Source: Prevotella sp. UBA4268
GTDB lineage: Bacteria; Bacteroidota; Bacteroidia; Bacteroidales; Bacteroidaceae
NCBI GenBank assembly: GCA_002395135.1
Contig: DGWC01000071.1
Coordinates: 1-47,903 of the forward strand
Length of the DNA: 47,903 nt
Reading direction: 5' to 3'
The position numbers and the translations under genes are program-made. Below, one piece after another: positions 26,073 through 33,465 of this stretch (position 1 is the stretch's first letter; every line of letters begins with the position of its first letter). The notes under the pieces were generated by a model, which saw only the letters and a program-made list of their open reading frames with translations, had not been told where the DNA came from and did no database searches.

Positions 26073-27422
26073 TTAATCACTGCCATATTCGGGAACACCC
26101 ATCACGGTGGCATTCTCCGTGTAAAGAGCCACTGGCATCCTAACCAGTTCGCCCCAGTCGGCCTTCACAAAGCCTTCTCCCTTGCAAGGGCGCTTGTCGA
26201 AGACACCACGCTGCTTGACATTTGGCTTGACAAGGTTAATGCGCACATTGTTGAAATAAATGCCGTGCACCTTGCCCACTTTGTCGCCGCCCACGAAACA
26301 GCCGTTCTCGCTCGTTGCCGTGATATTGTTGAAATAGATGCGCGCCACTTCGCCGCATTTTCCTTCTATCTGTCCTTTCGGGAAACGCCAGTTGGCATCC
26401 TTGTGGTTGCCGTTGGCACGGGGATAACTGGTCACATAGATAGGCTCTGCCTTACCCCACCACACGTCGCTCCACAGACGGCAGTCGAGCATGATGTTGG
26501 AAAAGACCACATCGGTAACGGTTCCCTCATCGCGGTTCTGGATGCCAATGCCTCGGTTGGAGGCCGTGATAATACAGTTGTCAATCATCACACGGGCAAT
26601 GGAGTCCATATTCTCGCTGCCAATTTTGATGGCGCATGAACGGCTGGTCATCACACAATTGGTGACAACGATGTCGTGACAGGGGCCGTATTCCTCATAC
26701 TCACGACGATTCTTCAGACAGATGCAGTCATCGCCGGAAGTGATATGGCAATTGGAAATCCTGACGTTGCGGGAATGGTCGAGGTCAATGCCGTCGCCAT
26801 TGCGTATCTTCAGATTGTTCAAAAGATGGATGCCCTCGATGTTGGCACCGTCGCACCCCACGAGATGTACCGTCCAGTATGCACCATTGCGAATGGTGAC
26901 ATCACGGATGGTGAGGTTTTTCACGCCTATCAGAGTGAGCACATGCGGACGGGGATCGAAAGTGGTGACAGGCTTCAGGTCATAACTGTCGCTCAGTTCC
27001 TCACCCATGAAAGCAACACCGTTGCCATCTATGGTTCCTTTTCCGGTGATGCTCAGATTCTCAATATCTTTGCACCACAGCCACATCATTCCCTCCCCCT
27101 CGTTCTTTCCGAAAGCACTCAGATGATAAATGCCTTCATCGGGATTGGCCAAAAGGGTGGCATTGGTCTCAAGATGGAGATTAACATTTGACTTCAGTTG
27201 TACTGGTCCTGCCATGAATGTGTGGCCGGAAGGAAACAGCACGGTGCCGCCCCCTTGACGAGAACAGGCATCAATAGCACGCTGGATAGCCGCAGCATCG
27301 TCTGTGCGACCATCACCCAAAGTTCCAAAATCCATCACATTCAAGGTTTTTCCTTGTGCTGATATGCCCATGAAAAAGAACAGGCACAACAGCAATAACG
27401 GCACTCTCTTTATGTGTTTCAT
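26073..27422 (-). CDS. Secreted GH28 polygalacturonase-like glycosidase
   Basis: GH28 enzymes hydrolyse alpha-1,4 galacturonan or rhamnogalacturonan with inversion. From the ATG at 27422 the protein is 449 residues, with a signal peptide ending MGISAQG (about residue 22). A right-handed parallel beta-helix follows. It carries the catalytic aspartates D210 in NGDGIDLD and the D231-D232 pair in SGDDCICLK. Where most GH28 enzymes have a Gly-His-Gly motif, this one reads RSCAIKIGSE. The RxK motif is replaced by RGIGIQNRDEG. Such changes are seen among exo-acting or rhamnogalacturonan-specific relatives, so exact activity is open. I rejected an upstream ATG at 27449 because MKHIKR starts a proper signal peptide. 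It is first in the operon with SusC-OmpA and SusD. Confidence 0.88.
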   Translation of the reverse strand: MKHIKRVPLLLLCLFFFMGISAQGKTLNVMDFGTLGDGRTDDAAAIQRAIDACSRQGGGTVLFPSGHTFMAGPVQLKSNVNLHLETNATLLANPDEGIYHLSAFGKNEGEGMMWLWCKDIENLSITGKGTIDGNGVAFMGEELSDSYDLKPVTTFDPRPHVLTLIGVKNLTIRDVTIRNGAYWTVHLVGCDGANIEGIHLLNNLKIRNGDGIDLDHSRNVRISNCHITSGDDCICLKNRREYEEYGPCHDIVVTNCVMTSRSCAIKIGSENMDSIARVMIDNCIITASNRGIGIQNRDEGTVTDVVFSNIMLDCRLWSDVWWGKAEPIYVTSYPRANGNHKDANWRFPKGQIEGKCGEVARIYFNNITATSENGCFVGGDKVGKVHGIYFNNVRINLVKPNVKQRGVFDKRPCKGEGFVKADWGELVRMPVALYTENATVMGVPEYGSD

Positions 27423-27438
27423 GTGTAAAATTTGGTGA

Positions 27439-27469
27439 CAAAAGTACAAAAAAAACTTGAATACGCAAA
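27439..27469 (-). promoter_or_regulatory. Promoter of the GH28-SusC-SusD operon
   Basis: TTTG (complement of 27466-27469), 19 nt, then TACTTTTG (complement of 27439-27446) fits the consensus fully. The GH28 ATG is only 16 bp past the box, so the 5' leader would be about 10 nt. Confidence 0.7.
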
Positions 27470-27522
27470 CGTTTTCGTGGAAAAAATCCGTTCACCACCG
27501 TAAAAAAGGGAGGAAACGCCTG

Positions 27523-28683
27523 TTATTTCGTTTCTCTCAACAACTCAACCATCCGCCTTGCGGCATTGTCGGGAGCAACGGCTGTACCCAAGCGACGCTT
27601 CACTTCAGAATAACCTTCAAGCATCTTTTCACGACGGAATCCGCCAGGAAGAACCGCTCCTAATTCTTTATGAATATTTTTTACAGAAAACCTGTCTGCC
27701 AACAACTCCTGAACAACCTCTTCGTCTGCGATAAGATTCACCAAAGAGATATACTTGCACTTGATTATATGGTTATACGCAAAACGTATCAAATGCGGAA
27801 CGGGAGTCTCATAGCAAACCACTTGGGGGACATTAAACAAGGCCGTCTCCAGCGTGGCCGTTCCACTGGTAACCAATGCTGCTGTGGCACGAGCGAGGAG
27901 ATGATATGTCTTATCATGAACTATCTTTACATCATAGCCCTCTACAAAAGCATCATAATACGACTTTTCGATGCCTGGGGCACCGGCCAAAACAAGTTCG
28001 TAGTCCTTAAAAGCGGAAGCAGCCTGAAGCATGGCAGGAAGATTGTCTTTGATTTCCTGTTTGCGAGAACCTGCCAGCAAGGCGATGACGGGTTTGGAAC
28101 TTGACAAAGCCTCACAATCTTTTTCCACGGCGGCCGCATCTTTCTCGTTCTTCCCTTGCTGACTGGCAAGGAACTCTCTCACCTCATCAGCCGTGGGATT
28201 GCCGACATAATGAATGGGATAATGGTGTTTCTGCTCAAAGAACGGCTGCTCAAACGGAAGAATGGAGAAAAGTTCGTCCACATCGCGCCGGATATTCTTG
28301 ATGCGATACTCCTTCCATGCCCAAATCTTCGGCGAAATATAATAATAGACAGGAATACTCGTCTGGGCATGAACAAACTTGGCTATCGACAGGTTAAAGC
28401 CAGGATAATCAACGAGTATGACCACATCAGGATGCCATTCCACGATATCCTGCTTGCAGAACGACATGTTACGGAAAATGGTTGGAAGATGCAACAGTAC
28501 CGGCACAAAGCCCATATAGGCAAGATCCTTGTAGTGTCTCACCATTGTCCCGCCTTCAGTAGCCATCAGGTCGCCACCGAAAAAACGGAACTCCGCATTT
28601 TCATCGTATTTCCGGAGCGACTTCATCAAACGTGATGCATGCAGGTCGCCGCTCGCCTCGCCTACAATCAGATAGTATTTCAT
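27523..28683 (-). CDS. lpxB: Lipid-A-disaccharide synthase LpxB
   Basis: LpxB (GT19) joins UDP-2,3-diacylglucosamine and lipid X into the lipid A disaccharide at the cytoplasmic face of the inner membrane. The 386-residue protein begins with the signature YYLIVGEASGDLHASRLM. It contains FGGDLM, the PDVVILVDYPGFNLSIAK strand, YYISPKIWAWKEYR and the sugar-nucleotide loop TSGTATLETALFNVPQVVCY. All main family motifs are intact. It lies 25 bp downstream of surE on the same strand and is probably cotranscribed with it. Confidence 0.95.
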   Translation of the reverse strand: MKYYLIVGEASGDLHASRLMKSLRKYDENAEFRFFGGDLMATEGGTMVRHYKDLAYMGFVPVLLHLPTIFRNMSFCKQDIVEWHPDVVILVDYPGFNLSIAKFVHAQTSIPVYYYISPKIWAWKEYRIKNIRRDVDELFSILPFEQPFFEQKHHYPIHYVGNPTADEVREFLASQQGKNEKDAAAVEKDCEALSSSKPVIALLAGSRKQEIKDNLPAMLQAASAFKDYELVLAGAPGIEKSYYDAFVEGYDVKIVHDKTYHLLARATAALVTSGTATLETALFNVPQVVCYETPVPHLIRFAYNHIIKCKYISLVNLIADEEVVQELLADRFSVKNIHKELGAVLPGGFRREKMLEGYSEVKRRLGTAVAPDNAARRMVELLRETK

Positions 28684-28708
28684 CCTCTTGTAATATTATT
28701 GTACGGGA

Positions 28709-29485
28709 CTATTCCTCCCAATTTCCATTCTTCATACTACGAAGCGCCTCGTATGCCGTGACATCAATCTGCGTAGGTGTTATGGCAATATACCCGTGGG
28801 TAAGTGCCCAGTTGTCAGTATCGTCATTCTCCGGCTCGTCGTTAGTGTAACTCCCCACCATCCAAAAGTAGTCGTAGCCTCGCGGATGATGGCATTTCAC
28901 ACATTCGTTCCCCCACGTGCCATGCGCCATACGGCACACTCTTACACCCCGGAACTCAGAGACCAGCGGGAAATTCACATTGAGACATACGCCCTTGGGC
29001 AGTCCTTCTTCAAGCACACGCTTCGTCATCTTTCTCACGTAAGGCCTCATCGGCTCGAAATCGGCATCCTCGTAATGGTCGCAAAGCGAAAAGGCAACCG
29101 AAGGGATATATTTCATGCAACCTTCCAAAGTGACACCCATCGTGCCACTATAGTGGGTGTTCACCGAAGCATTGTCACCGTGGTTGATGCCTCCAATCAC
29201 CATATCCGGCATGCGGTCGCGGCAAAACTGATTCAAAGCCAGTTTCACACAGTCGACGGGTGTTCCATTGCACGACCATATCTCAACACCGTCTTCCTTG
29301 GAACGTTGTTTCAATGTAAGATACTGCGTGGCAGAAAAGGCACAGGAATAGCCAGAACGGGCATCTTCAGGGGCACAAACAAGGATATCGCCCATATCGC
29401 GAATCATGTCGATCAGGCAGCGGATGCCCTTCGACTGATAACCATCGTCATTCGAAATAAGTATTAACGGTTTCTTATTTTTCAT
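28709..29485 (-). CDS. surE: 5'/3'-nucleotidase SurE
   Basis: SurE is a metal-dependent phosphatase acting on nucleoside 5'- and 3'-monophosphates, linked to stationary-phase survival. From the ATG at 29485 the product is 258 residues; a start three codons earlier (MIF) is also open. It shows the ISNDDGYQSKGI metal-binding motif at the N terminus, the APEDARSG loop and the GGINHGDNA segment before a THYSGTMG motif, which together form the active site. It is the first gene of a surE-lpxB pair and is divergent from parA. Confidence 0.94.
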   Translation of the reverse strand: MKNKKPLILISNDDGYQSKGIRCLIDMIRDMGDILVCAPEDARSGYSCAFSATQYLTLKQRSKEDGVEIWSCNGTPVDCVKLALNQFCRDRMPDMVIGGINHGDNASVNTHYSGTMGVTLEGCMKYIPSVAFSLCDHYEDADFEPMRPYVRKMTKRVLEEGLPKGVCLNVNFPLVSEFRGVRVCRMAHGTWGNECVKCHHPRGYDYFWMVGSYTNDEPENDDTDNWALTHGYIAITPTQIDVTAYEALRSMKNGNWEE

Positions 29486-29507
29486 AAAAATCACTCTGTT
29501 TTGGCTG

Positions 29508-29515
29508 CAAAAGTA
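29508..29515 (-). promoter_or_regulatory. Probable -7 box of the surE-lpxB promoter
   Basis: TACTTTTG on the minus strand (complement of 29508-29515) matches TAnnTTTG and lies 22 bp before the surE start. No clear TTTG is present 19-21 nt further upstream. Confidence 0.5.
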
Positions 29516-29557
29516 CGAAAAAAGGTTTTAAAATAACCATTTCTCGCATAAAATATG

Positions 29558-29565
29558 TAACTTTG
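29558..29565 (+). promoter_or_regulatory. Probable -7 box of the parAB operon promoter
   Basis: TAACTTTG matches TAnnTTTG and lies 22 bp before the parA ATG. The -33 element is weak. Confidence 0.5.
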
Positions 29566-29587
29566 CATCGATTTTTAATATTTTAGA

Positions 29588-30352
29588 ATGGGAAAGATTA
29601 TTGCACTTGCAAACCAGAAAGGCGGCGTGGGAAAGACGACAACCACAATCAACCTTGCCGCTTCGCTGGCCACTTTGGAAAAAAGCGTCCTCGTGATTGA
29701 CGCCGACCCGCAGGCAAATGCCTCAAGTGGACTGGGCGTGAACACCAAGGAGGTTGACTGCTCTCTTTACGAATGTATTATCGACCATGCCGATATCCGC
29801 GATGCCATGTACACCACTGACATCGACGGACTGGACATCATCCCCAGCCATATCGACCTGGTAGGTGCAGAAATTGAAATGCTCAATCTGGAGCACCGAG
29901 AGCAGGTTATCAAGAATTTGCTGGAGCCAATCAAGAAAGACTACGACTATATTCTCATAGACTGTTCCCCTTCGCTGGGACTCATCACCGTAAACGCACT
30001 GACTGCGGCCGACTCGGTAATTATTCCGGTGCAGTGCGAGTATTTCGCACTTGAAGGAATCAGCAAACTGCTGAACACCATCAAAATCATCAAAAGCAAG
30101 CTAAACCCCAAACTGGAAATAGAGGGATTCCTGCTCACGATGTATGACGGAAGGCTCAGACTGGCAAGACAGATCTATGATGAAGTGAAACGCCACTTCC
30201 AGGAACTGGTGTTCAAGACCGTCATCCAGCGCAACGTAAAACTCAGCGAGAGCCCGAGTCATGGACTACCCGTTATTCTCTATGATGCCGACTCCACTGG
30301 CAGTAAGAACCATCTCACGCTGGCAAAAGAGATTATTAACAAGAACAAATAA
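29588..30352 (+). CDS. parA: Chromosome-partitioning ATPase ParA (Soj)
   Basis: This 254-residue protein is a MinD/ParA-type ATPase that drives segregation of the replication-origin region by cycling on nucleoid DNA with ParB. It has no N-terminal DNA-binding extension, as in chromosomal Soj-type proteins. The deviant Walker A is KGGVGKTTT (residues 11-19). Conserved VIDADPQANASSGLG follows, and Walker B lies in YILIDCSPSLGLITVNAL. The dimer-signature lysine (first K of KGGVGKT) is present. It is the first gene of a long plus-strand operon, with parB 31 bp downstream. Confidence 0.95.
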   Translation: MGKIIALANQKGGVGKTTTTINLAASLATLEKSVLVIDADPQANASSGLGVNTKEVDCSLYECIIDHADIRDAMYTTDIDGLDIIPSHIDLVGAEIEMLNLEHREQVIKNLLEPIKKDYDYILIDCSPSLGLITVNALTAADSVIIPVQCEYFALEGISKLLNTIKIIKSKLNPKLEIEGFLLTMYDGRLRLARQIYDEVKRHFQELVFKTVIQRNVKLSESPSHGLPVILYDADSTGSKNHLTLAKEIINKNK

Positions 30353-30383
30353 CAACGGGAACAGCGTTCCCCGCAGAAACAAT

Positions 30384-31274
30384 ATGGCAGTAAAAAAGAA
30401 ATTCAATGCATTGGGACGTGGACTCGATGCCCTCATCTCCACTGAGGAAGTGAGGACACAGGGCTCATCAACCATCAACGAAATAGCCATCGACCAGATT
30501 GAGGCCAACCCGAACCAGCCACGTCGAGAGTTCGACGAGGCGGCTCTTCAGGAACTGGCCAACAGCATCCGGGAAATCGGCATCATACAACCCATCACCC
30601 TCAGGCAGATAGCCGACAACAGATTCCAGATTATAGCAGGAGAGCGCCGCTGGCGCGCTTCACAGAAAGCCGGTCTAAAATCCATCCCCGCCTATATAAG
30701 GACCATCAACGACGAGAACGTCATGGAAATGGCGTTGGTGGAGAATATCCAGCGCGAGGATTTGAACGCCATTGAAATCGCACTGGCATACCAACATCTG
30801 ATGGAGGCAGGCGGAATGACTCAGGAAAAGGTGTCGGAGCGAGTCGGTAAGAGCCGCACGGCAGTGACCAATTACCTGCGGCTGCTGAAACTTCCGGCAC
30901 AAGTGCAGATGGCCCTGCAAAACAAGGAAATTGATATGGGACACGCGCGCGCGTTACTTTCAATAGACAGTCCCGCCCTGCAGATCAAGTTGTTCAAGGA
31001 AATCGTGAAGAACGGCTATTCTGTTCGCAAGGTGGAAGACATCGTGAAGCAGTTCAAGGACCGCGAAGAAATAAAGACGACCAAGGAAAAGAACAGAAAG
31101 CCCAATATGCCAGAAGAGTTCGACATTCTGAGGAAACGTCTCTCTGATTTCCTGAACACCAAGGTGGAGATGACCTGCTCTGCCAAGGGGAAAGGGAAGA
31201 TCAGCATCCCGTTTGCCAATGAAGAAGAACTGGAGCATATCATGCACATGTTTGACCAATTGAAAGAGAATTAA
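30384..31274 (+). CDS. parB: Chromosome-partitioning protein ParB (Spo0J)
   Basis: ParB binds parS sites, spreads as a CTP-gated clamp and stimulates ParA. From the ATG at 30384 it is 296 residues. An open frame reaches back to 30261, but that part overlaps parA and reads as noise, whereas MAVKKKFNALGRGLDALIS is a typical ParB start. The CTPase core shows the PNQPRREFDEAALQELANSI and GERRWRASQKAGL motifs, followed by ALVENIQREDLNAIEIA. The helix-turn-helix lies near GMTQEKVSERVGKSRTAVTN. A C-terminal dimer domain follows. No parS copy was found in this window. Confidence 0.95.
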   Translation: MAVKKKFNALGRGLDALISTEEVRTQGSSTINEIAIDQIEANPNQPRREFDEAALQELANSIREIGIIQPITLRQIADNRFQIIAGERRWRASQKAGLKSIPAYIRTINDENVMEMALVENIQREDLNAIEIALAYQHLMEAGGMTQEKVSERVGKSRTAVTNYLRLLKLPAQVQMALQNKEIDMGHARALLSIDSPALQIKLFKEIVKNGYSVRKVEDIVKQFKDREEIKTTKEKNRKPNMPEEFDILRKRLSDFLNTKVEMTCSAKGKGKISIPFANEEELEHIMHMFDQLKEN

Positions 31275-31283
31275 GTACATTCC

Positions 31284-32042
31284 GTGAATATCATCCGTCA
31301 TCATATAGGGAAGATTCTCTGGGCATGCATGATGCTGACCACCGCCTTGCCAGCGGCGGCTGGAGAGAAATGTCCGCCCGACTCATTGGACGTAAAAGGC
31401 ATTCCACTTGACAATGACAGTCTTGTGCGATTCAACGACATCATCGACATGGACAGTGTTGCCGACGAATCGGTGACTCTCTCGGAATTGCTCAGCAAAG
31501 GGAAAAAGAAGAAATCGAAACGCAACTGGAGCACATGGCGGCCTGAGCCGAAAAGAGCCTTGTGGATGGCAGCCGTGATTCCTGGTGGCGGCCAGATTTA
31601 TAATCGCAAATACTGGAAACTACCTATTATCTATGGGGGATTCATCGGTTGCTACTATGCCATGCGATGGAATGGCATGATGTATAAGGATTATTCCCAA
31701 GCATATCTCGACCTGATGGACGATAACCCGGAGACTCAGAGTTACAACCAGTTCATGCATCTGGGGCGTGTCATCGATGATTCTAACAGAACCACCTATG
31801 AGAATAAGTTCAAAAGGCGCAAAGATTACTACCGCCGCTATCGCGACATGAGCGCATTCATCATGATTGGCGTGTATGCACTCTCCATCATCGACGCGTA
31901 TGTGGATGCCTCTCTTTCAGAATTCGACATCTCAGAAGACCTGAGCATGAGAGTGACGCCAGCCGTCATCAAGAACGGAAACAACGTTACCAATCCGTTC
32001 AAATCAGCAGCAGTGGGGCTCCATTGCTCACTGAATTTCTAA
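31284..32042 (+). CDS. DUF5683-type exported or membrane protein
   Basis: The 252-residue protein starts at a GTG nine bases after the parB stop. This start gives an N-terminal signal-like segment (IGKILWACMMLTTALPAAAG). After a linker rich in Asp and Ser and a basic stretch (KGKKKKSKR) comes the core PEPKRALWMAAVIPGGGQIYNRKYWKLP and a hydrophobic segment (IIYGGFIGCYYAM). Another hydrophobic helix follows near SAFIMIGVYALSIIDAYVDA. This matches DUF5683 proteins found between parB and mltD in many Bacteroidota. Function is unknown; neighbours suggest a link to cell wall or division. No enzymatic motif is seen. Confidence 0.8.
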   Translation: MNIIRHHIGKILWACMMLTTALPAAAGEKCPPDSLDVKGIPLDNDSLVRFNDIIDMDSVADESVTLSELLSKGKKKKSKRNWSTWRPEPKRALWMAAVIPGGGQIYNRKYWKLPIIYGGFIGCYYAMRWNGMMYKDYSQAYLDLMDDNPETQSYNQFMHLGRVIDDSNRTTYENKFKRRKDYYRRYRDMSAFIMIGVYALSIIDAYVDASLSEFDISEDLSMRVTPAVIKNGNNVTNPFKSAAVGLHCSLNF

Positions 32043-32065
32043 ACATTAACAATTAACTGACAAGA

Positions 32066-33433
32066 ATGAAGACAAAAGCATTACTTATAATGGCCGCCTT
32101 GATGTTCTTTAGCCACAGTGCGGTGAAGGCGCAGAATGAGAACGAAATCAAAGTGACCACAAACGAAGGAGAAGAAGACATCATGGAGGTTCCTTCGGGC
32201 ATGATGCTCGAAGTGGACAGTCTCTTAAATCTATATAATACAAAAACATACCTGCAGCCAGGCGACTGCAATTACCGCGACTTCAACCCCGAATTCGACC
32301 GCGAGACTTTCATCGAAAGACTCCAGCGTATTCCATCTGTCATGGAGATGCCATACAATGAGGTGGTTCGCAAGTTCATTGACAGATATGCCGTTAAACT
32401 CCGCCATTCTGTCAGCATCATGCTGGGCACGGCTAATTTCTACATGCCTATCTTTGAAGAAGCATTGGAAATGTACAATCTGCCTCTGGAATTGAAATAC
32501 CTGCCTGTCATCGAGTCGGCACTGAATCCCAAGGCAACGTCTAGGGTAGGCGCAGCCGGACTCTGGCAGTTTATGGTTGCCACCGGAAAACAATATGGTC
32601 TGGAGGTGAACTCGCTCATCGACGAGCGCAGGGATCCCATCAAGTCGTCTGACGCGGCCGCACGCTATCTGCGCGACCTGTATAAAATATACGGTGACTG
32701 GAACCTGGTGATAGCCGCTTACAACTGCGGACCAGAGAACATCAACAAGGCTATCCACAGAGCAGACGGCGAGAAAGACTACTGGGTGATTTACAAGTAC
32801 CTTCCACGGGAAACACAGGGATATGTGCCGGCCTTCATTGCAGCCAACTATATCATGACCTACTACTGCGACCACAACATCTGTCCGATGAGAACACAAT
32901 TGCCATTGAAGTCAGATACGATTGTCGTGAACAGAGATGTACATTTCAAGCAAATCGCAGGTGTCTGCGGCATTGACATAGAAGAACTCAGGACATTAAA
33001 CCCACAATACCGTCGTGACATCGTGAACGGTTTCAGCAAACCGTCGATCATCCGTTTGCCTCAGTCATATATTAACGCATTTATCGACAATGAAGATTCG
33101 GTATATAATTACGATGCCGACAAATTGCTCACGAAAAGGGCTGAGGTGGACGTCACTGTAAATGATTTGGCAGAGGCTTCCACGACGCGCGTACAGACAC
33201 ACTCCAACAGATATTCCGTACGACAAAGTGGAAGAAGCAGCAAGAGGGGCAAGGCAAAAGGCCGCAGCAACTCACGCAGCCGACACTCCAGAGGAAAATC
33301 AATAACCGTGAAATCAGGTCAGACACTGAGTCAGATTGCCCAAAGAAACCACACTACAGTTGCCAAACTGAAGAAACTGAACGGAATCAAGGGAAACACC
33401 ATCCGGGCAGGAAAGAAACTGAAAGTGAAATAA
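32066..33433 (+). CDS. mltD: Membrane-bound lytic murein transglycosylase D-like, with LysM
   Basis: MltD cleaves the glycan strands of peptidoglycan to 1,6-anhydro products in the periplasm. The 455-residue product has a signal peptide (HSAVKAQ, about residue 20) and an SLT domain. Its catalytic E150 sits in LPVIESALNPKATSRVGAAG, followed by GLWQFM and AAYNCGPENINKA. A first LysM-like segment follows near VHFKQIAGVCGIDIEELRTL, then a basic Ser/Arg-rich linker. A clear C-terminal LysM repeat (VKSGQTLSQIAQRNHTTVAK to the end) should bind peptidoglycan. It lies between DUF5683 and rel in the parAB operon. The gene symbol is by family resemblance. Confidence 0.92.
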   Translation: MKTKALLIMAALMFFSHSAVKAQNENEIKVTTNEGEEDIMEVPSGMMLEVDSLLNLYNTKTYLQPGDCNYRDFNPEFDRETFIERLQRIPSVMEMPYNEVVRKFIDRYAVKLRHSVSIMLGTANFYMPIFEEALEMYNLPLELKYLPVIESALNPKATSRVGAAGLWQFMVATGKQYGLEVNSLIDERRDPIKSSDAAARYLRDLYKIYGDWNLVIAAYNCGPENINKAIHRADGEKDYWVIYKYLPRETQGYVPAFIAANYIMTYYCDHNICPMRTQLPLKSDTIVVNRDVHFKQIAGVCGIDIEELRTLNPQYRRDIVNGFSKPSIIRLPQSYINAFIDNEDSVYNYDADKLLTKRAEVDVTVNDLAEASTTRVQTHSNRYSVRQSGRSSKRGKAKGRSNSRSRHSRGKSITVKSGQTLSQIAQRNHTTVAKLKKLNGIKGNTIRAGKKLKVK

Positions 33434-33465
33434 AACTTACACCTTAATATATAGGAACATCTTCC

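Noticed and set aside
30261..30383. Longer ParB start overlapping parA
   Set aside because: The 41 extra residues overlap the end of parA in another frame and match nothing, whereas the ATG at 30384 gives a canonical ParB N terminus.
29588..31274. parS site near parAB
   Set aside because: I looked for the TGTTTCACGTGAAACA-type palindrome in and around parAB and the intergenic gaps and saw none. The ACACGTGT at 37128 is too short and lacks the flanking half-sites.
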